Shown here: piece by piece, positions 44,981 to 52,776 of the stretch
How positions within the stretch are numbered: position 1 is the first letter of the stretch
Layout of the letters: every line of letters starts with the position of its first letter
The notes under the pieces: generated by a model
Database searches by the model: none
Told to the model about the DNA's origin: nothing
Seen by the model: the letters and a program-made list of their open reading frames with translations, nothing else
Made by a program: the position numbers and the translations under genes
Assembly (NCBI GenBank): GCA_900770415.1
Contig: CAAGKN010000007.1
Span: 62,001-126,000 of the forward strand
DNA length: 64,000 bases
Direction: 5' to 3'
Origin: Clostridia bacterium
Lineage (GTDB): Bacteria > Bacillota > Clostridia > TANB77 > CAG-508

Positions 44981-46119
44981 TGTTTGATTTTTTTGAAAAA
45001 ATAGCAACAGGAATAGGATTTAAGTTAATAGATAATTTTAGTGATAAAGTTGCAGAATGGATAAAAGGAATATTTGAAAACTGCAAAGAGGTAGATAGTG
45101 GATACGGTGCTAAAAATGCAAGTAGTGGAAACTATGCTCAAAATGCAAGTAGTGGATACGGTGCTAAAAATGCAAGTAGTGGAGACTATGCTAAAAATGC
45201 AAGTAGTGGAGACTATGCTAAAAATGCAAGTAGTGGAAACTATGCTAAAAATGCAAGTAGTGGAGACTATGCTAAAAATGCAAGTAGTGGATACGGTGCT
45301 AAAAATGCAAGTAGTGGATACGGTGCTCAAAATGCAAGTAGTGGAGACTATGCTCAAAATGCAAGTAGTGGAGACTATGCTAAAAATGCAAGTAGTGGAT
45401 ACGGTGCTAAAAATGCAAGTAGTGGAGACTATGCTCAAAATGCAAGTAGTGGAGACTATGCTAAAAATATTATTACTGGTAAGAACTCAATATGCTTTGA
45501 TTGTGGATACAAAGGAATGATAAAAGCAATAAAAGGTACATGGATTTCACTTGCAGAATACGGAAAAGATAAAGAGGGTAACACTATACCGATATATGCA
45601 AAATCAGCACAAATAGGAAATAAAGAATATAAAGACCATAATGGAAAAATACTTAAATCTAATACATATTACATGTTATGGAAGAAAGAGTTTTATGCAG
45701 TAGACAATTACGATGGAATTTGGACAATTAAATTATCAGAACATAAGAGAGATAAGATAAAAATAATTAAAGCAGTAGATATAGACACTTTACTAGATGA
45801 TGAAATAAAAGAGATATACATTGCTAAAGAAAGAAGACTGTCAGCACATGGTTATACATTAAGAGAAGCAATAGAAGATTTAACCTTAAAGAAATTGGAA
45901 AATGTAAACACAGATGAAATAGTAGCAAAAATAAAAGAAACAGGAAAAGTGACAAGAAGCCAGTACAGAGCAATAACAGGAGCTTGCTCATTTGGAACAA
46001 ATAAATTTTGCGAAGAACATAATATACAAGACTTGGAAGAAATAGAACTAACAGAATTAAGAAAAATACTTATAAATGATTATGGAGCAGAAAAGTTTTG
46101 GAAAATGATAGGAGAGTGA
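44980..46119 (+). CDS. Phage protein with 14 tandem nine-residue repeats
   Basis: 379 residues. An amphipathic start (MFDFFEKIATGIGFKLIDNF) is followed by 14 units of nine residues like SGDYAKNAS (residues about 40-165), where positions vary between DYAK, NYAQ, GYGAK and GYGAQ. Such periodicity suggests a beta-solenoid. A globular domain follows (CFDCGYKGMIKAIKGTWISLAEYGK to the end) which resembles the C-terminal part of gut-phage proteins that carry similar repeat stretches. Their function is not known to me. The start overlaps the previous stop by one base; GGAGAAG precedes it. Confidence 0.75.
   Translation: MFDFFEKIATGIGFKLIDNFSDKVAEWIKGIFENCKEVDSGYGAKNASSGNYAQNASSGYGAKNASSGDYAKNASSGDYAKNASSGNYAKNASSGDYAKNASSGYGAKNASSGYGAQNASSGDYAQNASSGDYAKNASSGYGAKNASSGDYAQNASSGDYAKNIITGKNSICFDCGYKGMIKAIKGTWISLAEYGKDKEGNTIPIYAKSAQIGNKEYKDHNGKILKSNTYYMLWKKEFYAVDNYDGIWTIKLSEHKRDKIKIIKAVDIDTLLDDEIKEIYIAKERRLSAHGYTLREAIEDLTLKKLENVNTDEIVAKIKETGKVTRSQYRAITGACSFGTNKFCEEHNIQDLEEIELTELRKILINDYGAEKFWKMIGE
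45097..45474 (+). repeat. 27-bp tandem repeat, 14 copies, coding
   Basis: Fourteen copies of a 27-base unit (AGTGGAGACTATGCTAAAAA then TGCA...) encode the nine-residue repeats. Variants alternate between GACTATGCT and TACGGTGCT. The high identity points to recent expansion. Confidence 0.9.
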
Positions 46120-46126
46120 AACACAA

Positions 46127-46408
46127 ATGAAACCAAAGAAATATGAGATAGTAAATTATATAGCAATGGGAGACAAGACATTAAACGAAATAAAAAGAGA
46201 TTTTAAAGCACAAACAATAATAACAACAATACTAGTAATATTAGCGTTAATAATATGCTTTATGTCTTGGAACACAGCAGTAAAATATGAAGCATTAAAG
46301 AAAGATAAACAAGCATTAGAAGATATAACAGAAATGCAAAGAAGTATGATAAGCGATTTAGAAGAAAATTGCAAAGACTTATACATAGAGATAGAAAATT
46401 TAAAATAA
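46127..46408 (+). CDS. Phage single-span membrane protein with coiled coil
   Basis: 93 residues. A soluble N-terminal part is followed by a helix (about 33-48, ILVILALIICFMSW) and a coiled coil (KYEALKKDKQALEDITEMQ). GGAG precedes the start. Possibly membrane-associated; family unknown. Confidence 0.6.
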   Translation: MKPKKYEIVNYIAMGDKTLNEIKRDFKAQTIITTILVILALIICFMSWNTAVKYEALKKDKQALEDITEMQRSMISDLEENCKDLYIEIENLK

Positions 46409-46421
46409 GGAGAATAAATTT

Positions 46422-46901
46422 ATGAAAGAATTTTCAATTCAAGAACAAGTCTATATCTGTAAGAACGCAAATTCTAAAACTCTAGAACAAATAGCAATAG
46501 CGACAGCTTCAACAATAAAAGAAGTTAAGGCTGAATATAACATTATGAAACAAGATGGGAGATATGAAAAATACAGAAAGATGACAAACGAAGAAATACA
46601 AAAACTTATTGAAAAACAAAGCGATTCAAATGAAGAGGAAACTCAAAATAATACATTGTTAGGGTTAAACGATTATTTATTTAATGAATTAAAAATATTA
46701 AGGAACGATTCTTTAAGTGAAGAGGCATTAAATAGAGAATTAAAAATTTCTAAACAAGTTGTAAGTGTGTCACAAACAATAATTAATAATGCAAACTTAT
46801 TATTACAAGCAAAAAAACATATAGATTCAACAAAAAAAGAAAACAGTTCAATAGCACCACTGCTAAGTTTAGGAGAAAATAATGAGCAAAAAAATATTTA
46901 A
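46422..46901 (+). CDS. 159-residue phage hypothetical protein
   Basis: The first about 40 residues (SIQEQVYICKNANSKTLEQI) may form a helix-turn-helix; the rest is charged and helical. AAGGAG precedes the ATG. It overlaps the HNH gene by 20 bases. No assignment. Confidence 0.6.
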   Translation: MKEFSIQEQVYICKNANSKTLEQIAIATASTIKEVKAEYNIMKQDGRYEKYRKMTNEEIQKLIEKQSDSNEEETQNNTLLGLNDYLFNELKILRNDSLSEEALNRELKISKQVVSVSQTIINNANLLLQAKKHIDSTKKENSSIAPLLSLGENNEQKNI

Positions 46902-47395
46902 TGAAGAACATAAGAAATTTATTAAAAACAATGCTACAGGATTAAGAAATGAAGAATTAACAAAGAGGTTAAATGAAAAATTTAAAACAGAATTTACAGT
47001 TGGACAAGTTAAAAAATATAAAAATTACAATCATATTAGTAGTGGACTTAAAAGCTGTAATCTACCAATTTATAGTGAAAGAGAAAATAAAGGTTATATA
47101 TTAATAAAGATAGCAGAGCCAAATGTATGGATAGAAAAGCACAGATATATTTATGAAAGTATGTATGGTAACATACCAACTCGGTCACAAAGTGATATTT
47201 GCAGATAAAAACAAAAGAAATTTTAACTTAGATAATTTAATACTAGTTGCTGATTCTGAAGCATTGATAATGAATACTAATAAATTGATTTATGAAGAAG
47301 CGGAATTAACAAAGACAGGAGCATTAATAGCAAAGATAATAGACAAAAACAGAAAATTAGAAAGAAAGATAGTAGGAGGAGAAGATGAGTGTTAA
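46882..47395 (+). CDS. Phage HNH endonuclease with +1 recoding site
   Basis: 170 residues after restoration. The N-terminal part (EEHKKFIKNNATGLRNEELT, VGQVKKYKNYNHISSG) and the HNH segment KHRYIYESMYGNIPTGHKVIFADKNKRNFNLDNLILV match a known class of phage HNH proteins. The two halves join at ACT C GGT CAC (extra C 47182; zero-frame CGG), where family members have IPxGH. Straight reading would stop at 47208, before the second zinc/metal half. The C-terminus is a charged helix and overlaps the next gene by 11 bases. Confidence 0.88.
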
Positions 47396-47705
47396 AGGAA
47401 AAGTAAAAAGGCTAAATAAGAAAATAGAAAATTTACAGGAAGAATTACAAACTTATCAATTATCTAATAGTAGATTAAGAAATAAGAATGACAGGTTAAA
47501 AACAGAATTAGAAGAACAAAAAGCAGATAAACAATATACAGAACAATTAGAAAACATACTTAAATTTGCAATAACTAATCATATAGGAAATTTAAGATGT
47601 GGAATGCAAATAGAAAGATACGGAATAGATAAAATGCAAGATTTAAGACTAAGTATAGATTATCAACCAGAATTTAACAGTTACATAATAAGAGTTAGTT
47701 ATTAG
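47385..47705 (+). CDS. Coiled-coil phage protein
   Basis: 106 residues; the first about 55 form a strong coiled coil (KRLNKKIENLQEELQTYQLS), then a beta-rich tail. GGAGGAG precedes the ATG. Unknown function. Confidence 0.6.
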   Translation: MSVKGKVKRLNKKIENLQEELQTYQLSNSRLRNKNDRLKTELEEQKADKQYTEQLENILKFAITNHIGNLRCGMQIERYGIDKMQDLRLSIDYQPEFNSYIIRVSY

Positions 47706-47718
47706 GAGGAGAATAGAT

Positions 47719-47859
47719 ATGTTAAAAATAATAATCACATTAATTATAGTAATTATAACATTTATATTTATATATTTATTATCAGATGAGTATTTAGATA
47801 AGGCAGAAGAGAAAATGATTAAGAAAATTGTAGAAGAAAAGATTGAGAGGAGTAAATAA
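47719..47859 (+). CDS. 46-residue phage membrane peptide
   Basis: ATG 47719 behind AGGAGG. One hydrophobic helix (residues 2-21) then an acidic/basic tail. Unknown. Confidence 0.55.
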   Translation: MLKIIITLIIVIITFIFIYLLSDEYLDKAEEKMIKKIVEEKIERSK

Positions 47860-47864
47860 GATAT

Positions 47865-48026
47865 ATGAAATGTTATAACTGTGGAAAACGAATTGACAAT
47901 ACAAATTCATATAAATTAGTGAAAGAATACGATTATAGAATATGTATTGAATGTACAAAAAATGGTTATTCAAATAGTTGTATAGAACAGATAAAACATA
48001 ATGAAAATGTTGAGAGGAGTAAATAA
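47865..48026 (+). CDS. 53-residue zinc-ribbon phage protein
   Basis: ATG 47865 behind GAGAGGAG. CYNCGK at the N-terminus and CIECTK later suggest a zinc ribbon. Its ribosome site lies in the end of the previous gene. Confidence 0.6.
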   Translation: MKCYNCGKRIDNTNSYKLVKEYDYRICIECTKNGYSNSCIEQIKHNENVERSK

Positions 48027-48029
48027 GAT

Positions 48030-48179
48030 ATGAGTAAAGATGAAAAGATAGCATTAAAATTAACAATTGCAATGATAGAAGGAATGGGAAAAGCAGGAGA
48101 TACACCTAATAATCCTTACGAAATCGTATGTAATTATAAAACAATATTAGAAAAATTAAAAGAGAGGAGTGATACATAG
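48030..48179 (+). CDS. 49-residue phage hypothetical protein
   Basis: ATG 48030 behind GAGAGGAG. Product MSKDEKIALKLTIAMIEGMG and so on; no motif. Overlaps the next GTG start by one base. Confidence 0.55.
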   Translation: MSKDEKIALKLTIAMIEGMGKAGDTPNNPYEIVCNYKTILEKLKERSDT

Positions 48180-48346
48180 TGAAAGAAAAAAAAGTAATAG
48201 GAAAATGCCATTGGTGTAATGGTGACTTATATGAAGAAGACAAGGAAGAAAAAGCAAATGCAAGAGGATATGGAATATATGTAATATGCGATAAGTGTAA
48301 AGTAGAAAATGTCATAGAAGAATATGACTTGACGGAGGTGTTTTAA
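48179..48346 (+). CDS. 55-residue zinc-ribbon phage protein
   Basis: Starts at GTG 48179 (TAGTG overlap), with GAGAGGAG just upstream. CHWCNGDLYEEDKEEKANA and VICDKC form a four-cysteine zinc ribbon. Unknown role. Confidence 0.6.
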   Translation: MKEKKVIGKCHWCNGDLYEEDKEEKANARGYGIYVICDKCKVENVIEEYDLTEVF

Positions 48347-48571
48347 GTGAAAGAAAGAGAAGAGATATTAAATAAAATGAAAAACAAATATAAATTAGCA
48401 TTATTTATGGTTATAAGAAACTTTATGGTAATGCCACAAGGTATTAAATTAGGTAAAACAGATAAAGAAATCAATGAAATGTCTTACGAAACAATGTGTT
48501 CAGTATTAACTATGATTGATTATGACCGAGCAGAGAAATCTTATAAGGAGGGAAAAAGTGAAAGAAAATAG
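48347..48571 (+). CDS. 74-residue phage hypothetical protein
   Basis: GTG 48347 behind GGAGG. Helical, with a moderately hydrophobic segment LALFMVIRNFMVMP. Overlaps the next gene by 14 bases. Unknown. Confidence 0.55.
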   Translation: MKEREEILNKMKNKYKLALFMVIRNFMVMPQGIKLGKTDKEINEMSYETMCSVLTMIDYDRAEKSYKEGKSERK

Positions 48572-48965
48572 TATAGAAGAAGATATAACATTAATAGAAA
48601 AAAGTTTATGCGATAAAGATACAATAATACAATATCATTATTGGGTAGGAACAGATTTTTTAAATGCAGTAGAAAGAATAGTTGCAGATTATAAAAGAGT
48701 ATTAAAAGAGAATGAAGAATTGAAAGAAGATAGAGATAAATTTAAAAAAGCATTAGGAAGAAGAATAACATATTGTAATGAATTAGAAAAAGATTTATTT
48801 GAGAATAGTAGTAATTATGTTATTAAAAAACAAAAAGTAAAAGACAAGATAGAAGAATTAAAAAAGAAAGTAGAAGAGCTGACAGACGAGAAAGGTTATT
48901 GGGGTGGCAGTGATTTATTAGAACAGATAAAAGTTTTACAAGTATTATTAGAAAAGGAGAAATAG
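48558..48965 (+). CDS. Coiled-coil phage protein, 135 residues
   Basis: GTG 48558 behind AAGGAGGG is chosen over an upstream ATG at 48516 inside the preceding gene. The product has two coiled-coil stretches (ADYKRVLKENEELKEDRDKF, KKQKVKDKIEELKKKVEEL). Phages often encode such proteins before the late regulator; role unknown. Confidence 0.6.
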   Translation: MKENSIEEDITLIEKSLCDKDTIIQYHYWVGTDFLNAVERIVADYKRVLKENEELKEDRDKFKKALGRRITYCNELEKDLFENSSNYVIKKQKVKDKIEELKKKVEELTDEKGYWGGSDLLEQIKVLQVLLEKEK

Positions 48966-48966
48966 A

Positions 48967-49119
48967 ATGAAAGGTCCATTTAAAAAATTAAAAAAGAAGC
49001 GTTGCAAAGACTGTAAACATTTATTTAAAACTGATAATATGTTTGCTTGTTATAAGTCTGAGATTTATATAGAACCAGTAAAACTAATATGTTTTAAAAG
49101 AAAAAAGAAGGAGACTTAA
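48967..49119 (+). CDS. 50-residue cysteine-rich phage protein
   Basis: ATG 48967 behind AAGGAG. A basic start (KKLKKKRCKDCKHLF) and further Cys at FACYK and ICFK, spacing of a small zinc-binding fold. Confidence 0.6.
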   Translation: MKGPFKKLKKKRCKDCKHLFKTDNMFACYKSEIYIEPVKLICFKRKKKET

Positions 49120-49122
49120 TTT

Positions 49123-49464
49123 ATGAATAATAAAAAAGCCATTAAAAGTTTAAAAGAATTTGCTTATACAACTCATGGAACTTTATCAGCAGAAGAAGCA
49201 AAAATAGTATTAAATTTAATAGAAAAACTGCAAAAAGCGAATAAAGAACTTACAAAATCAAATAAAACATTAAGTAAAACAGTAGATTTAATGAAAGAAG
49301 TTATAAATGAAATGGCAAAACATATTTACTTGTTAGGATATTATGACTGCTTATATGAAGTATGTGACGATGATATGGACAGAGAATGTGAAGACTGCAT
49401 AAAAGAATATTTTTATAAGAAAGTAAAGGAGACAAAAGATAATGGAAGTACCAAAAAATTATAG
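49123..49464 (+). CDS. 113-residue phage hypothetical protein
   Basis: Helical N-terminal coiled coil (LIEKLQKANKELTKSNKTL) and a Cys/Asp-rich C-terminus (YEVCDDDMDRECEDCIKEYF). GGAG precedes the start. Unknown. Confidence 0.6.
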   Translation: MNNKKAIKSLKEFAYTTHGTLSAEEAKIVLNLIEKLQKANKELTKSNKTLSKTVDLMKEVINEMAKHIYLLGYYDCLYEVCDDDMDRECEDCIKEYFYKKVKETKDNGSTKKL

Positions 49465-49633
49465 AGGTATGAAAAAAGTAAAAGAGTACTCTAATTATGT
49501 GCTATATGAGAAAAAAATAGTAGATAAATGGGGAAATGAAAACATAATAAGAGAAAGTTTTACATATCACGATCTAGGATTTACAACTAAACAAATAAGA
49601 GATAGAAAAATAAATGCAGGGTTGCATTTATAA
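49442..49633 (+). CDS. 63-residue phage hypothetical protein
   Basis: ATG 49442 behind AAAGGAG. Product MEVPKNYRGMKKVKEYSNYV followed by LGFTTKQIRDRKINAG. Unknown. Confidence 0.55.
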   Translation: MEVPKNYRGMKKVKEYSNYVLYEKKIVDKWGNENIIRESFTYHDLGFTTKQIRDRKINAGLHL

Positions 49634-49648
49634 ACGAAGGAGGAAAAC

Positions 49649-50078
49649 ATGGGAAGATTAAGTAAAGAAGAATATAGAGAAGCAAAAGGCTGCTTAAAAA
49701 GATATAATTATAATTGTATTAATATAATAAATATTCAAAGAGATATATTAAATATAAGTGTAGCACCATGTGATGGATTACCCAAAGCTCCATATTCGGT
49801 TGGAGATAATACTTTAAATAAAGTAATAAAGTTAGAAGAAAATGAAGAATTACAAAAATCAATTAGAGAATATAAAGCAGTTATTCAAGCACTGCTGTTA
49901 GTAGATTCAATAGCAAACGATATATTTGAAGAGGAATATCAGAAGCGGCGAAGAAAATAAATGGAATGTAATAGATAAGTTGAATATCAGTGAAGACGTA
50001 TACAAGAGAAGGAAAAGAAAACTTATATATACAGTACATAAAGAATTAAATAAATTAGAAGAGGGCTTACAGTTATAA
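49649..50078 (+). CDS. ArpU/RinA-like phage late transcriptional regulator with +1 recoding site
   Basis: 142 residues after restoration. The N-terminal part (SKEEYREAKGCLKRYNYNCI) and a C-terminal helix-turn-helix-like part (WNVIDKLNISEDVYKRRKRK) have the layout of phage late regulators that precede the terminase genes. The frame changes at AAG C GGC GAA (extra C 49946; zero-frame CGG). Straight reading stops at 49960, which would remove the presumed DNA-binding end. The restored stop codon lies in the loop of a terminator hairpin (50066-50093), just where a gene should end. AAGGAGG precedes ATG 49649. Confidence 0.8.
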
Positions 50079-50093
50079 AACTGTAAGTTTTTT
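50066..50093 (+). terminator. Terminator of the early phage operon
   Basis: CTTACAGTT and AACTGTAAG enclose ATAA, followed by six T. The ArpU-like stop codon is inside the loop. Confidence 0.85.
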
Positions 50094-50123
50094 AAATGTT
50101 TTTTTAAAAAATTTAAAAAGGTA

Positions 50124-50152
50124 TTGACAAACGTATATACGTAGTGTATAAT
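50124..50152 (+). promoter_or_regulatory. Strong phage promoter with palindromic spacer
   Basis: TTGACA at 50124-50129 and TATAAT at 50147-50152, 17-base spacer. The spacer holds the palindrome ACGTATATACGT (50131-50142), a likely regulator site. Confidence 0.8.
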
Positions 50153-50183
50153 ATATACATACCAAGAGAGAGGAGGCGAAAAA

Positions 50184-50300
50184 ATGTTACTAAAGAAAAT
50201 AAAAAAGCTTGTAACAGCTCACCGCAAAATGAAACAGTTACAAGCACATCGCAAACAACTTTGGCAAGACATAATGATTATACATCACATGTTTGACTAA
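50184..50300 (+). CDS. 38-residue basic phage peptide
   Basis: ATG 50184 behind GAGAGGAGG, an excellent ribosome site, and behind a strong promoter of its own. The product starts MLLKKIKKLVTAHRKMK, has an internal HRK repeat and ends WQDIMIIHHMFD. It uses CGC for arginine twice, rare in this AT-rich region. A GAAA-tetraloop hairpin follows the stop. A small toxin-like or regulatory peptide is possible; nothing proves it. Confidence 0.55.
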   Translation: MLLKKIKKLVTAHRKMKQLQAHRKQLWQDIMIIHHMFD

Positions 50301-50304
50301 GTTG

Positions 50305-50322
50305 AGAGGGCGAAAGCCCTCT
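50305..50322 (+). other. GAAA-tetraloop hairpin
   Basis: AGAGGGC-GAAA-GCCCTCT, a very stable stem right after the 38-residue peptide gene. There is no T-run, so it may stabilise or process the RNA rather than terminate. Confidence 0.6.
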
Positions 50323-50373
50323 TGCAAATATAATTATAATATAATATTATAAAAAAAGCAAGGAGGCATTTCT

Positions 50374-50568
50374 GTGGAAGTAAAAAGAAATTATAAAAAA
50401 GAATGGGAAAGAGAAAAAGAAACTAAAACAAGTAGATTGATAAAAATAGATAAAAAGTTGTGGGAAGAATTAAATACTAAATTAAAGGCAGAAAATAAAA
50501 CATTTTCAGGGCTTGTTCATGAAGCAATATTTAGATATTTAGATGAAAAAAAAGAAAATAAAAAATAA
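50374..50568 (+). CDS. Ribbon-helix-helix-type small DNA-binding protein
   Basis: 64 residues. GTG 50374 behind AAGGAGG. The middle SRLIKIDKKLWEELNTKLKA plus TFSGLVHEAIFRYLDE has the strand-helix-helix pattern of Arc/MetJ-type repressors. It may bind the palindrome in the promoter just upstream. Confidence 0.7.
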   Translation: MEVKRNYKKEWEREKETKTSRLIKIDKKLWEELNTKLKAENKTFSGLVHEAIFRYLDEKKENKK

Positions 50569-50920
50569 TTGCCCTTTTTTTGCCCTTTTTTTAATAAAAA
50601 ACCGTGTTATAATTGTATTGTGAAAAAGTGAATATAAGTTCAAGAGCTAGAAAAAAATAGCTCTTTTTTCATGCTTTCATATAGTCAATGATACTAGATA
50701 GTTGATGTTTCTCCTTTTTTATAAATTAAAATTGCTCTCCTAAAATAGATTTATTATGAGTGATTCTAGTTATACTCGTATAAATAGTACGTAGCAATAT
50801 AAAAAATCATTTAGTCTTGTTGTCAGAATGACATTGAAGCGAGCAAATAAGACTAACTCGCTATGATACATGTATTGTTACGTAGTGTTTATATTAATAA
50901 AACAAAGGATTAAAAAGGAA
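50569..50920 (+). other. Gene-free stretch with a short hairpin
   Basis: No convincing coding frame. TATAAT at 50608-50613 could be a -10 without a clear -35. A terminator-like hairpin (AAGAGCTA/TAGCTCTT plus T-run, 50642-50669) lies about 30 bases further, so a very short RNA is conceivable. The rest (50670-50920) shows nothing I recognise. Confidence 0.4.
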
Positions 50921-51199
50921 ATGGTAAGTGAATTATGTCTAAAATACAAATGCAAAGAGTGTCCAGAACAAGTCAAATGTTGCGGATGTGAACATAATTA
51001 CATATTAATAAGAAATGAAACAGCAAGTAATCTATATAAATGCACAAAATGTGGAAACAAATTAAGACTTAACAAAAACAATGCATGTTGTGAATGCATA
51101 AACTCATGTAAAAACAAAATACAAAGTGTAATAGATAAAGAGAAGGGAATATATAAGAAGTGTAGTGGATTTGAAAAAGAGAAGGAAGACAAACTATAA
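50921..51199 (+). CDS. Cysteine-rich multi-zinc-ribbon phage protein
   Basis: 92 residues with about 14 cysteines: CLKYKCKECPEQVKCCGCEH, YKCTKCGNK and ACCECINSCK. These are zinc-binding knuckles, often DNA- or RNA-binding. ATG 50921 is chosen by proximity to AAAAAGGA; ATG 50936 is possible. Confidence 0.6.
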   Translation: MVSELCLKYKCKECPEQVKCCGCEHNYILIRNETASNLYKCTKCGNKLRLNKNNACCECINSCKNKIQSVIDKEKGIYKKCSGFEKEKEDKL

Positions 51200-51230
51200 A
51201 ATTTAAGAATAATGCAAATTATGACAAGAT

Positions 51231-51259
51231 TTGACACAAGAAAAATGCTATAATATAAT
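51231..51259 (+). promoter_or_regulatory. Promoter of the TM2-domain gene
   Basis: TTGACA at 51231-51236 and TATAAT at 51254-51259, 17-base spacer; an overlapping TATAAT begins at 51249. Confidence 0.75.
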
Positions 51260-51282
51260 TGTCTAAAAAAGGAGATGATTAT

Positions 51283-51516
51283 ATGGCAAACTACACAACT
51301 ATAACGAGTGACAAATCCAAAGAAAAAGCTTTGGGATTATGTTGCTTAGGATTTGTAGGACTTGGAGGAATACATGATTTTTATTTAGGAAATTATGGAA
51401 AAGGAATTGTTAAGATTTGCACTGCAAATTGGTTTTTGATAGGAACGATAGCAGACTTAATTAAAATAGCTTCAGGAGGCTATAGAGATAACTCTGGACA
51501 GCCATTAAGACAATAA
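51283..51516 (+). CDS. TM2-domain membrane protein
   Basis: 77 residues with the TM2 pattern: KALGLCCLGFVGLGGIHDFYLGNYGKGI and a second helix NWFLIGTIADLIKI. AAGGAGATG precedes ATG 51283. It has its own promoter and its own terminator-like hairpin, so it looks like a lysogeny-expressed moron. Confidence 0.85.
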   Translation: MANYTTITSDKSKEKALGLCCLGFVGLGGIHDFYLGNYGKGIVKICTANWFLIGTIADLIKIASGGYRDNSGQPLRQ

Positions 51517-51537
51517 AAACTTATAAGATATGAAGAG

Positions 51538-51561
51538 AGCACTTTAATAAGTGCTTTTTTA
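51538..51561 (+). terminator. Terminator after the TM2 gene
   Basis: AGCACTT and AAGTGCT around TAAT, followed by a T-run. Confidence 0.8.
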
Positions 51562-51584
51562 TTTTGCTAAAAGGAGAAAGAAAA

Positions 51585-51752
51585 ATGATTAAAATATTAT
51601 TAATAATTATATTAAGTCCAGTTGCTATATTTTGTGGAATGTTGAGTATAGCAATTATGTGGGCAATACTTAATAAGATCAAAGAAAAAGTAATAAATTG
51701 TACAAAAACAACAAACAACATAGCAAATAACAGAGATGATAAGAAATGTTAA
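51585..51752 (+). CDS. 55-residue phage membrane protein
   Basis: ATG 51585 behind AAAAGGAG. One hydrophobic helix (about 2-28) and a polar tail. It overlaps the HNH gene by seven bases. Confidence 0.55.
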   Translation: MIKILLIIILSPVAIFCGMLSIAIMWAILNKIKEKVINCTKTTNNIANNRDDKKC

Positions 51753-52126
51753 AAACATGTAAATATTGTGGAATAGTACCATACAATCATGTGTGCCCAT
51801 ACAAACCTAAAACAGAAAAAAAGACAACAGAGATAGATAGATTTAGATGGACAAAAGCATGGCAAAAGAAAAGAGAAGAGATTAAACAAAGAGATTTGTA
51901 TTTGTGCCAAATATGTATTAGAGAATTATATAATACAAAAAATAAATATAATATGAACAACTTATCGGTGCATCATAACATACCGATAGACGAAGATTAT
52001 AACAAAAGATTAGACAATAATAATCTTTTGACAGTATGTAGTGTACATCACGAAATGTGCGAGAATGAAGAGATACCAAGAGAAATAGTACAGAAAATAA
52101 TAGATGAGCAGGAGAAAGAAGATTGA
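51746..52126 (+). CDS. HNH endonuclease beside terminase genes
   Basis: 126 residues: zinc site CKYCG, then RDLYLCQICIREL, LSVHHNIPI (HH) and LLTVCSVHHEMCE. HNH proteins next to the terminase are common in cos/HK97-type phages and stimulate terminase cleavage. It overlaps its neighbours at both ends, consistent with the late operon. Confidence 0.9.
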   Translation: MLKTCKYCGIVPYNHVCPYKPKTEKKTTEIDRFRWTKAWQKKREEIKQRDLYLCQICIRELYNTKNKYNMNNLSVHHNIPIDEDYNKRLDNNNLLTVCSVHHEMCENEEIPREIVQKIIDEQEKED

Positions 52127-52320
52127 ATAGAATTGTTGGAGTATACAAAGCAGAAATATATGAATATGAAAATGGAGATATAAAAATAGCTTATGAATGC
52201 GATAAAGATAACAATTGCAAATGTAATAAAAGAAATTGTAAGAAGGATTGCTGTACACATACATTCGACAAAAGATTTGCCAAAAGTGAAATGAGAAAGG
52301 AAAATAAAATTGGATTATAA
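52123..52320 (+). CDS. Cysteine-rich small phage protein
   Basis: 65 residues from TTG 52123 (overlapping the HNH stop). CDKDNNCKCNKRNCKKDCCTH is a metal-binding cluster. Unknown role. Confidence 0.5.
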   Translation: MNRIVGVYKAEIYEYENGDIKIAYECDKDNNCKCNKRNCKKDCCTHTFDKRFAKSEMRKENKIGL

Positions 52321-52738
52321 AGATATTAGCATAGAAACAGCTGAGAAATTATATAGGCAGAATAAAATTATATTTTTATGTGATGCTGACAGTAATAAGA
52401 TAACAATAGAATACAACGAATGTACAAAAGAAATAATAGAAACTTTAGAAAGAGTTTTAAAGAAAATAGTTGAGACAGTAGAAGCTGTGAGTCTATGTAT
52501 CGTTAAAACATTTCGAGCTACATGGAAATACATAAGAAAATTACTAGAGAAGAAGATAAGTAAGAAAAAATTTATAAAATTATTACAAAGCAGAGGAATG
52601 CAAAGAAATCAAATCAATGCTATAGTATACAACAATAAAGATAAGTATACAGTACTTAGATATATAACAACTATCCCCCCTACCATAGTAAACAAAAAAA
52701 TTAGAAGCGGGAACACCTACCTGCACCCCTTCGCTTAA
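52310..52738 (+). CDS. 142-residue phage hypothetical protein
   Basis: TTG start at 52310 behind AAAGG. Helical with a basic region (KKISKKKFIKLLQSRG). No assignment. It precedes the small terminase gene. Confidence 0.5.
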   Translation: MDYKDISIETAEKLYRQNKIIFLCDADSNKITIEYNECTKEIIETLERVLKKIVETVEAVSLCIVKTFRATWKYIRKLLEKKISKKKFIKLLQSRGMQRNQINAIVYNNKDKYTVLRYITTIPPTIVNKKIRSGNTYLHPFA

Positions 52739-52776
52739 AAAAAACTCCCACATCAAGAGAAAGGAGATAACATAAC

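Noticed and set aside
45097..45474. CRISPR array
   Set aside because: The units are contiguous 27-base coding repeats without spacers.
45025..45520. Open frames in the other phases of the 27-bp repeats
   Set aside because: They are by-products of a stop-free repeat; the frame from 44980 has a ribosome site and a non-repeat domain.
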